NCBI RefSeq assembly: GCF_007483665.1
Contig: NZ_VIQO01000014.1
Span: 248,001-312,000, forward strand
Length of the DNA stretch: 64,000 nucleotides
From: Catellatospora sichuanensis
GTDB taxonomy: Bacteria > Actinomycetota > Actinomycetes > Mycobacteriales > Micromonosporaceae
Reading direction: 5' to 3'
The notes under the pieces are model-generated. The model was not told the DNA's origin and searched no databases. It worked only from the letters and a program-made list of their open reading frames with translations. Both the position numbers and the translations under genes were made by a program. Positions 58,271-64,000 of this stretch are shown here, piece by piece (the stretch's first letter is position 1; the number at the start of each line of letters is the position of its first letter).

Positions 58271-58708
58271 ATGACCGAGGGACCCGACTCCGACCAGTAC
58301 GGCCACGTCCGGCTCACCACCGTGGAGCCCGACGGCCAGTTCATCACCGAGGTGCTGCCCGCGAAGGCGCTGCCGGGCGGGCTGGTGGAACTGCTGGGCA
58401 GTCCCGGCCTGGTGACGGGTGCCGCCGCGGGCGACGTGCTGGTCCTGCGGGCGGACGGCTTCCACGTGGTGCGCCGCGGCCCAAACAACACCGTGCAGGT
58501 GTACGCCGACCCGCCGCTCGACGAGCACGCGATGGCGTGGCTGGCCAAGGCCTTCGAAACCGTCGGCGGCTACGTCGAGGCCCCGGCGGAGCGGCAGTTC
58601 GCCGTCGCCACCGTGCCGACCGCGGCGGGCCGCGAGATCGTCGAAACGATCATGGCGGAGGCCGGCGAGCAGATCCCCGGCATGGAGTGGCAGTTCGGCA
58701 CGGCCTGA
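58271..58708 (+). CDS. DUF4265-like small protein
   Basis: A 145-residue soluble protein. The beta-rich N-terminal half (GHVRLTTVEPDGQFITEVLP, then AGDVLVLRADGFHVVRRG) and alpha/beta C-terminal half with a VPTAAGREIVETIMAEA helix resemble DUF4265 proteins, of unknown function. The assignment is tentative. The ATG at 58271 is chosen from the leaderless-type promoter; ATG at 58259 and an earlier frame are less likely. It diverges from the metalloprotease gene. Confidence 0.65.
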   Translation: MTEGPDSDQYGHVRLTTVEPDGQFITEVLPAKALPGGLVELLGSPGLVTGAAAGDVLVLRADGFHVVRRGPNNTVQVYADPPLDEHAMAWLAKAFETVGGYVEAPAERQFAVATVPTAAGREIVETIMAEAGEQIPGMEWQFGTA

Positions 58709-58799
58709 CGGAGAGCTGTCAAAGGCTGGTCGCCGGCCGGTGGAGCGCCCGGCGGATCTTCGGATCCCGGCGCCCCCTTCCGGCGCGACCGGTAATAGG

Positions 58800-59669
58800 T
58801 CAGCCGCCGACCTCGGCGAGCTGCTTCAGGGCCGCGGCGGTGCTGTCCGGGTGGGCGTCGAGCAGCGGCAGGCGTACGCCCCGGGTCGGGATGCGGCCCT
58901 GCGCGTGCAGCGCGGCCTTGACCACCGTCGGGTTGGGTTCGGCGAACAGCGCCTTGGACAGCGGTGCGAGCCGGTGGCCCAGCGCGCGGGCGCCGATCGC
59001 GTCACCGGACTGCCACAGCCGGATCAGTTCGGCGAACTGCGCGGTGGCCAGGTGCGCCGAGGACAGGATCCCGCCGTGCGCCCCGAGCGCGAGCAGCGGC
59101 GAGATGAACGTGTCGTCGCCGCCGAGCACGGCGAAGCCTTCCGGGGGGTCGGCCATCAGCGCGACGGTGTCCTCGTTGATCCCGCCGCCGGCGTACTTGA
59201 CCCCGGCCACGTTCGGGATCACTGCCAGCCGGCGCAGCGCGTCCGCGGTCAGGTACTGCCCGGTGCGGTAGGGGATGTCGTAGACGACCAGCGGCACCGG
59301 GCTCGCGGCGGCCAGCCGGGTGAAGTGCGCGATCACGCCTGCCTCGCCGGGCCGCACGAACGGCGGCACCACGGTCAGCGCCGCGACCGCCTCGGGAAAC
59401 GCGGCCAGCCCGGCGAGTGCTTCGGGGGTGGCCGCGCCGACGATCAGCGGCGCCGATCGCTCCCGGCACACCCGGGTGACAGTCTGCACGACGGACTGCT
59501 TCTCGGGTTCGGTGAGCGAGCCGGGCTCGCCGGTGGTGCCGAGCGCGACGAGGCCGGTCGCCCCGTCGTCGAGCATCTGGTGGGCGAGCCGCTCCAGCGC
59601 GTCGAGGGCGACCGCGCCGTCGGTGCCGAACGGGGTGATCAGGGGAATGTACAGACCGTGCAATGTCAT
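58800..59669 (-). CDS. DapA-family aldolase/lyase
   Basis: A 289-residue class I aldolase of the dihydrodipicolinate synthase superfamily. GTTGEPGSLTEPEK is the pyruvate-binding motif, the catalytic tyrosine is in VVYDIPYRTGQYL and the Schiff-base lysine in VAGVKYAGG. It condenses or cleaves pyruvate with an aldehyde. The divergent LysR-type gene 70 bp away and the absence of lysine genes suggest an inducible catabolic or specialised role as well as, or instead of, lysine synthesis. The ATG at 59669 lacks a well-spaced ribosome-binding site (AAGGG is only 1 nt away). Confidence 0.9.
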   Translation of the reverse strand: MTLHGLYIPLITPFGTDGAVALDALERLAHQMLDDGATGLVALGTTGEPGSLTEPEKQSVVQTVTRVCRERSAPLIVGAATPEALAGLAAFPEAVAALTVVPPFVRPGEAGVIAHFTRLAAASPVPLVVYDIPYRTGQYLTADALRRLAVIPNVAGVKYAGGGINEDTVALMADPPEGFAVLGGDDTFISPLLALGAHGGILSSAHLATAQFAELIRLWQSGDAIGARALGHRLAPLSKALFAEPNPTVVKAALHAQGRIPTRGVRLPLLDAHPDSTAAALKQLAEVGG

Positions 59670-59690
59670 GCCCTTATGTTGCCGAAGCCG

Positions 59691-59698
59691 TTCCGGAA
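59691..59698. promoter_or_regulatory. Short palindrome between the DapA-like and LysR genes
   Basis: TTCCGGAA lies in the 70-bp divergent intergenic region, beside a partial repeat AGTTCCGATTCC. A LysR regulator would be expected to bind here, though the site is short and could be chance. Confidence 0.35.
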
Positions 59699-59727
59699 GG
59701 ACCAGTTCCGATTCCTGACGCAACCCG

Positions 59728-59733
59728 TAAGCT
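59728..59733 (+). promoter_or_regulatory. Minus-10-like TAAGCT of a leaderless promoter (LysR gene)
   Basis: TAAGCT ends six bases before the ATG at 59740, with no ribosome-binding site between. Confidence 0.45.
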
Positions 59734-59739
59734 GAGCTG

Positions 59740-60639
59740 ATGCTTGACGTGCGCCGCCTGCGGCTGCTGCGCGACCTGGCCCGGCTGGGCACCATCGCCG
59801 CCGTCGCGCAGGCCCACACCTACTCCCCTTCAGCGGTGTCACAGCAGCTCGCCGCCCTACAGCGGGAGGCGGGCGTGCCACTGATCGAGCGCACCGGCCG
59901 CGGTGTCACCCTCACCGCCGCGGGCGCCGCGCTGGTGGGGCACACCGAGACCGTGCTCGCCGCGCTGGAGGCCGCGTCGGCGACGCTGGCCGCGGCCCGC
60001 ACGGGCCTACACGGCACGGTGCGCATCGGTGCGTTCCCGACCGCGGTCCGCACGCTGCTGCCCGCGGCGCTGGTCGCGCTCGCCCGCGACCATCCCGCCC
60101 TGGACCTGATGGTCACCGAACTGGACCCGGTCGCCATGCCAGACGCGCTGCGCGACCGCAGCCTCGACGTGGCCCTGCTGCACGACTACGACCTCGCGCC
60201 CGTTGCGCCCGATCCGACCGTCGACTCGACGCCGCTGCTCGACGAGACGGTGTTCCTCGCCGTGCCCGAGGCGTTCCCCGTGGACGACGACCCGGTGCGT
60301 GCGGCCCGCGACGCCGACTGGATCGTGGGCACGCCGGGCACGCTGTGCCACACCGTGGCGATCCGGATCTGCCAGGCCGCGGGGCACCCGCTACGAGCCC
60401 GTCACCACGCCGACGACTTCACGGCCGTACTGGCACTGGTCGCGGCCGGGCAGGGCGTCGCCCTGGTGCCGCAACTCGGCGCGGTCCAGCCGCCGCCGGG
60501 GGTGCGGCTGGCGCCGCTGACCTCGCGGCGGCGCACCCGGATCGCCTACCGGCGCGGCTCCGGCGACCATCCGGCCGTGGCCGCGTGCGTGGCCGCCATC
60601 CGCACCGCCACCGCCGCATTCCTCGCCAGCCGCGCATGA
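59740..60639 (+). CDS. LysR-family transcriptional regulator
   Basis: A 299-residue regulator. The winged helix-turn-helix covers about 1-60 (LRLLRDLARLGTIAAVAQAH, SPSAVSQQLAALQREAGVPL, IERTGRGVTLTAAG). The effector-binding domain starts near 90 (GTVRIGAFPTAVRTLLPAAL). It probably controls the divergent DapA-like gene in response to a related metabolite. The ATG is supported by the fold and by the leaderless-type promoter. Downstream lies half of the repeat element, then the convergent beta-propeller gene. Confidence 0.93.
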   Translation: MLDVRRLRLLRDLARLGTIAAVAQAHTYSPSAVSQQLAALQREAGVPLIERTGRGVTLTAAGAALVGHTETVLAALEAASATLAAARTGLHGTVRIGAFPTAVRTLLPAALVALARDHPALDLMVTELDPVAMPDALRDRSLDVALLHDYDLAPVAPDPTVDSTPLLDETVFLAVPEAFPVDDDPVRAARDADWIVGTPGTLCHTVAIRICQAAGHPLRARHHADDFTAVLALVAAGQGVALVPQLGAVQPPPGVRLAPLTSRRRTRIAYRRGSGDHPAVAACVAAIRTATAAFLASRA

Positions 60640-60660
60640 TCCTCAAGCACTGACCCAACT

Positions 60661-60685
60661 GCGTTGCAGAAGGCGCCCCTGCCCA
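60661..60685. repeat. Decayed half copy of the hairpin repeat element
   Basis: GCGTTGCAGAAGGCGCCCCT and the next few bases align with the right half of copy 2 (27418-27442) at about 21 of 25 positions, but the left arm is missing. It again lies between the stops of two convergent genes. Confidence 0.55.
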
Positions 60686-60689
60686 CCAC

Positions 60690-61982
60690 TCACACGACGA
60701 CGACGGTGTGTGGGCCGCGCATGACCTCGATCGAGTAGTACGTCGGACGCAACCGCGGCGCCCCGTCCTCCTCGATCACCTCGAAGAAGCGCAGCTCGCC
60801 GCGACGGTGGACGAGATCGAGATGGTCGAACACGGTCACCACGACGAACTTGCCGTCCGCGTCGAAGGCGACGCCCTCGGGCCGCAGACCGTCGAACAGC
60901 TCCTCGCCCACGGTCTCCAGCCGGCCGCTCACCGGGTCGAAGGTGAGCAGGCTCAGCGAGCTCTGCCGGTCGAGCTGCGGATCGCCCCAGGCGAGATGAC
61001 TCATCCGCAGGTTCGAGGTCACCACGTGGCGGCCGTCGCGGCTGACGGCCAGACCGCCGGGATTGCGGCCCACGACCGCCTCGCCGATCTTCTCCACGGT
61101 GCCCGTGTCCGGATCGATGCGCAGGACCGACAGCCGTCCGTCGGCCGGTTCGCCGTCCACCCCTGCGCCGCCGCGGCCCCACAGCACGTCCGTGGTGAGG
61201 AAGTGGCGCCCGTCCGGAGTGAAGCGGCCCGTGAAGGGGAACCTCCCGGTCCTGATCGCCGGCCCGAGCGGCTCGATCCACAGCTCCGGCGTACGGTGCG
61301 CGGCATACAGGCGCACCTCGTCCCGCCAGGGGAAACAGGCCGCGAACAACTCGCCGCCCGGATGCCATTCCACGTGGGACGGCACCATCGGCTCGCCGTC
61401 CTCCCCGCGCGGCTCCAGTACGGCGCCGTCGCCGAACCCGTTCGGCCCGACCGGGACCAGGCGCAGCGACGGGTGGGGCTCGGGGCCGAGGATCGCGAAG
61501 ACGTCGCCGCACGCGAGCGCGAGCAGTCCGCCGCGCGGGTGCAGCGACACGGCCTGCGGCATGTGCCCGGCCGGGTAGGCGAACAGCAGCTGCGGCTTCG
61601 CCGCGTCCCTGATGTCGTACGCCCGGACCGTGCTGCCGGCATCGAGGTCGGTCAGCAGGTGCGCGTCCGGGCCGCGCTGGCCGAGGGTCTCCACGACGTA
61701 CGCGTGGGCGCCTTCGGCGTCGACCGCGAGCACGCTCGGGGGCGGGGTCACCGAGTTCGACGCGGCGATCGTGCCGATCGTCGGCGGGGTGCCGTCGAAC
61801 GCCAGGGGCAGCTCGATGACGGTGAGCGTGTCCTCCTGTCCGGCCTCGCGCGGGCCGAGGCTCGCCTGCAGCGGCGCGGACGGCACCGCGTCGGCGTCGC
61901 TGACCACCACGATGCGGCGTCCCTGGAACAGCCCCGCCGCGGGCGGTCCCTGCAGCGATCTGGCGCTGGCGAACGTGCTCAT
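60690..61982 (-). CDS. Cytoplasmic beta-propeller protein (lactonase/YVTN-like)
   Basis: A 430-residue protein made of repeating four-strand blades, with motifs such as VLAVDAEGAHAYVVETLGQ, AVSLHPRGGLLALACGD, GRFTPDGRHFLTTDVLWG, GLAVSRDGRHVVTSNLRM and GVAFDADGKFVVVTVFDHLD. This is the YVTN/6-phosphogluconolactonase-like fold. No signal peptide is seen. It may be a lactonase or a scaffold; catalytic residues are not identifiable by eye. The ATG has GAAGGAG six bases upstream. It converges with the LysR gene. Confidence 0.82.
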   Translation of the reverse strand: MSTFASARSLQGPPAAGLFQGRRIVVVSDADAVPSAPLQASLGPREAGQEDTLTVIELPLAFDGTPPTIGTIAASNSVTPPPSVLAVDAEGAHAYVVETLGQRGPDAHLLTDLDAGSTVRAYDIRDAAKPQLLFAYPAGHMPQAVSLHPRGGLLALACGDVFAILGPEPHPSLRLVPVGPNGFGDGAVLEPRGEDGEPMVPSHVEWHPGGELFAACFPWRDEVRLYAAHRTPELWIEPLGPAIRTGRFPFTGRFTPDGRHFLTTDVLWGRGGAGVDGEPADGRLSVLRIDPDTGTVEKIGEAVVGRNPGGLAVSRDGRHVVTSNLRMSHLAWGDPQLDRQSSLSLLTFDPVSGRLETVGEELFDGLRPEGVAFDADGKFVVVTVFDHLDLVHRRGELRFFEVIEEDGAPRLRPTYYSIEVMRGPHTVVVV

Positions 61983-62211
61983 GTGCGGCTCCTTCGGCCA
62001 TGGCGACCGGCAGAGGCTGCTCGGCCATCGGTCCGCAGCGCGCGTATCCGGGCCGGGCAGTCAGCCTGCGCGTTCATGCGCCAGGCTATGCCCGGCCGCG
62101 GCGACCCGACCCGGCGTTGCGTGATCTGTGCCGCCCACCGGATCTCTCTCGGCCCATCAGTCACTCGGGGCACACCTGCTTTCGCGGCGGGACCAGCAGC
62201 GGCGCACCGCC

Positions 62212-62217
62212 TAGGGT
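62212..62217 (+). promoter_or_regulatory. Minus-10-like TAGGGT of a leaderless promoter
   Basis: TAGGGT ends six bases before the GTG at 62224, with no ribosome-binding site between. Confidence 0.5.
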
Positions 62218-62223
62218 GGGCAG

Positions 62224-62721
62224 GTGCGATTGGTGGTCATGGCGGACACGCATGTGCCGAAGCGGGCGCGGGACCTGCCCGCTGCGCTGTGGGACGCGGT
62301 GGACGGCGCGGACGTCGTGGTGCACGCCGGCGACTGGGTCGACGTGCCGCTGCTCGACGCGCTGGAACAGCGGGCGAGACAGCTGATCGCCGTGTATGGC
62401 AACAACGACGGTCCCGCCCTGCGGGCCCGGCTGCCGGAGACGGCCCACGCCGAACTGGCCGGCCTGCGGATCTCCGTGATCCACGAGACCGGCCCGGCGA
62501 CCGGCCGCGAACATCGCTGCGCCGCCCTGTTCCCCGACAGTGATGTGTTGTTCTTCGGCCACTCGCACATCCCGTGGGACAGCACCGCCCCGTCCGGGCT
62601 GCGCCTGCTCAATCCGGGTTCGCCGACCGACCGCCGCCGCCAGCCCTACGCCACCTACGTCACCGCGGAGGTCGCGGACGGCAGGCTCACCGGCGTCGAG
62701 CTGCACCGGCTCGGCCGGTAG
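62224..62721 (+). CDS. Metallophosphoesterase, YfcE/MJ0936 type
   Basis: A 165-residue single-domain calcineurin-fold phosphoesterase. Metal ligands are Asp8 and His10 in VVMADTH, the aspartate of VVHAGDW, the asparagine of AVYGNND, the histidine of ISVIHE and the pair in FFGHSHIPW. LLNPGSPTDRR is the usual closing motif of the YfcE group, which hydrolyses phosphodiesters. It is cytoplasmic. The GTG is supported by the leaderless-type promoter. A large inverted-repeat structure follows about 100 bp after its stop. Confidence 0.92.
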   Translation: MRLVVMADTHVPKRARDLPAALWDAVDGADVVVHAGDWVDVPLLDALEQRARQLIAVYGNNDGPALRARLPETAHAELAGLRISVIHETGPATGREHRCAALFPDSDVLFFGHSHIPWDSTAPSGLRLLNPGSPTDRRRQPYATYVTAEVADGRLTGVELHRLGR

Positions 62722-62824
62722 GCGGTGGCGACGGCCACCGACGCCGGTATGCCGCCGCCGAGGCCTTCACACGAGTCACGCGCGGGAAGCCCGCATCCCG
62801 GCCCGGTCGGGGGTATCACCCTCC

Positions 62825-62936
62825 AGTGCATTTGCTCTGCACCCATTCGCTTGCTCTGCACCCGCATACGCAACAGGCGCGTGCCCGTTGCGTCGATGGG
62901 TGCAGAGCAAGGCTTTGGGTGCAGAGCAAATGCACT
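62825..62936. repeat. 112-bp nested inverted repeat with duplicated TTGCTCTGCACCC units
   Basis: The outer arms 62825-62844 and 62917-62936 are perfect over 20 bp (AGTGCATTTGCTCTGCACCC). Inside, arms 62850-62863 and 62898-62911 are perfect over 14 bp, and each contains a second copy of the TTGCTCTGCACCC unit. A third stem, ACGCAAC/GTTGCGT (62868-62874, 62887-62893), closes around GGC-GCGT-GCC. Symmetric 5-nt and 4-nt internal loops separate the stems. It fills most of the gap between the phosphoesterase gene and the convergent VOC gene. No open reading frame in it looks real. Confidence 0.85.
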
Positions 62937-63015
62937 TGGTGGGGTTACCTTGAGGCAGCGACACGCAGCGCCCGGTCGTGATCTCCCCTGCCGACGGTGA
63001 TCCGGCGGACCGGAC

Positions 63016-63426
63016 TCAGCCGGCCGAGTTGGACCAGGACCGGGTGCTCAGGACCAGCCGGTAGCCGTCGGGGTCGGCGATGGTGACACCCCAGCGGTCC
63101 CAGTACGGCCCCTGCGGAACCCGGATGCCCCCGGCAGCGGCGAGACGTGCCACAAGCGCGTCGTCGACCGGCCCGGCCAGGTAGAGCACGAGCAGGTCCT
63201 CGGCGGTGGGCGCGGGCGGGACGGCGAGGTTGGCCCCCGCGACCAGTTCCAGGTGCCAGGACGCCTCGGGCCAGCCGACCATCAGCAGATCGTGCTCGCC
63301 GGGGCCGTCGGCGCGGCCCCGATGCAGGACGTGCAGGCCGAGTCCGCCGACGTAGAAACGTTCCGCGGCGGCGAGGTCGCGGCAGGGTCGGGCCAGGCGC
63401 AGCTGCGCCTGCGGGTCGCTGGTCAT
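63016..63426 (-). CDS. VOC-superfamily protein, single domain pair
   Basis: A 136-residue glyoxalase/bleomycin-resistance-like protein. LARPCRDLAAAERFYVGGLG is the standard VOC opening, HDLLMVGWPEASWHLEL the first strand region, and YWDRWGVTIADPDGYRLVLS the closing strands. As in many of the class, activity is unknown. The ATG has AGGAG six bases upstream. It is convergent with the phosphoesterase gene across the large inverted repeat. Confidence 0.88.
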   Translation of the reverse strand: MTSDPQAQLRLARPCRDLAAAERFYVGGLGLHVLHRGRADGPGEHDLLMVGWPEASWHLELVAGANLAVPPAPTAEDLLVLYLAGPVDDALVARLAAAGGIRVPQGPYWDRWGVTIADPDGYRLVLSTRSWSNSAG

Positions 63427-63560
63427 CGCGGCTCCTGTGCGGTCGGGTGCCGCCAGCCTGCCTGTTCAAGTGCGCTTGAGGTCAAGGTCCGCAGGGGCCG
63501 ATCCCCGGTCCGGGCGCCGGTGCCGTGGCGCGGGCGGACGCGGGGATCGGCCGGTAGCGG

Positions 63561-63710
63561 TCAGCGGACCAGGCCGAGGCCCGTGACGGTGCGGTCGTAC
63601 TCGGTGAAGGTCTGGTTGTTGTACGGCCCGTAGATCCACGTGTGCAGCGAGTTCGCCGCGGTGTCGATCTCGACCAACCGCACCGGACGACGTCTCCACC
63701 AAGCACGTGC
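63561..63710 (-). pseudogene. Possible C-terminal remnant of a secreted metallophosphoesterase-like protein
   Basis: The last 35 or so residues of a short frame, VEIDTAANSLHTWIYGPYNN followed by QTFTEYDRTVTGLGLVR, read like the C-terminal end of large secreted phosphoesterases, which I recall ending in (V/L)DIDTxAxTLxTxxYSP-type sequence. Upstream of about 63710 the frame becomes Arg/Trp-rich and loses that character, GC content falls, and no start with a ribosome-binding site is seen. The family suggestion is from memory and weak. Confidence 0.3.
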
Positions 63711-63803
63711 CAGCACCAGCCACAACAGAACCCGAGGCAACAGAGAGAATCGATCCACGCCTACGTAACGTTCCAGGGCTGGACTACTAAACCTGGCGAT
63801 CAC

Positions 63804-64000
63804 GCACCTCGAAGCCGCAAAGACCGGATCAAACGCTTATCGTGAACGCCGCAGATCGGTGCCATGATCGCCGGGTCAAGTTCACCAATCCCGCTCGGAC
63901 TTCAACTCAGTAGGGAATACCACGCTGGTTGGCCAAGAAATACGGGCCTACTGACATTCTGCACTCTGGATCGATATTGAGTACAGCGCAAGATCATTCT
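63804..64000. other. Lower-GC non-coding end of the window
   Basis: From about 63700 the GC content falls to roughly half, against more than 70 percent in the genes before it. Codon bias disappears and no frame of useful length is open on either strand. I see no repeat, tRNA or recognisable site. It could be a decayed gene, or the edge of transferred or intergenic DNA that continues beyond the window. Confidence 0.5.

Noticed and set aside
62725-63000. Several short overlapping frames on both strands near the large inverted repeat
   Set aside because: They exist because the inverted repeat lacks stops. Their translations repeat the same Cys/Ala/Leu segments, and they have no ribosome-binding sites.

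Overview
The window is high-GC actinomycete DNA, most likely from a member of the Micromonosporaceae such as Catellatospora, Micromonospora or Actinoplanes. This rests on strong third-position GC bias, frequent GTG and TTG starts, a SARP/AfsR-type regulator, IdeR-type iron boxes, many apparently leaderless genes, and intergenic hairpin repeats of a kind I associate with that family. It reads as a chromosomal arm or accessory region: about 50 protein genes, no tRNA or rRNA, no transposase, no CRISPR array. All identifications come from reading the translations; no search was run.

Layout. 1-9005: a siderophore locus. A substrate-binding lipoprotein and an NRPS (A-T-E-C, running off the left edge) are transcribed leftward; two FecCD permeases and an ATPase run rightward. 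Two iron boxes lie between them. 8995-13459: a membrane protein, a secreted glycerophosphodiesterase, and a sugar-acid pair (ManD-like dehydratase plus Gfo/Idh/MocA oxidoreductase). 13745-20275: a coiled-coil protein, a SET-domain protein, a secreted HNH nuclease, a GH3 glucosidase-LacI operon with a candidate operator, an AHSA1 remnant and an RTX-repeat protein. 20539-25975: GNAT, a frameshifted phosphotransferase, AraC, a RibD-like reductase behind a 23-bp palindrome, a P-loop kinase, a HEAT-repeat protein and a lone hydroxymethylbilane synthase.

26138-42304: SGNH hydrolase, phosphotransferases, amidohydrolase, modAB without modC, epoxide-hydrolase-like protein with a separate trpF, GH128 enzyme, a PadR-FAD monooxygenase pair, an epimerase and two glycosyltransferases. 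42608-47536: one 1642-residue secreted protein joining ThuA, a sugar-dehydrogenase propeller, PKD, CBM6, three ASPM/SPD-2/Hydin-type repeats and two discoidin domains. 47644-55589: VOC protein, HelD-type helicase, an FtsX-ectodomain-like lipoprotein and a large SARP-NB-ARC-TPR regulator. 55693-64000: secreted proteins including an M4 metalloprotease, a DapA-like aldolase divergent from a LysR gene, a beta-propeller protein, a phosphoesterase, a large nested inverted repeat, a VOC protein and a lower-GC end with a gene remnant.

The best-supported system is the iron-regulated hydroxamate siderophore locus. The least explained structures are the nested inverted repeat at 62825-62936 and the paired 18-nt-loop hairpins at 15589 and 27394.
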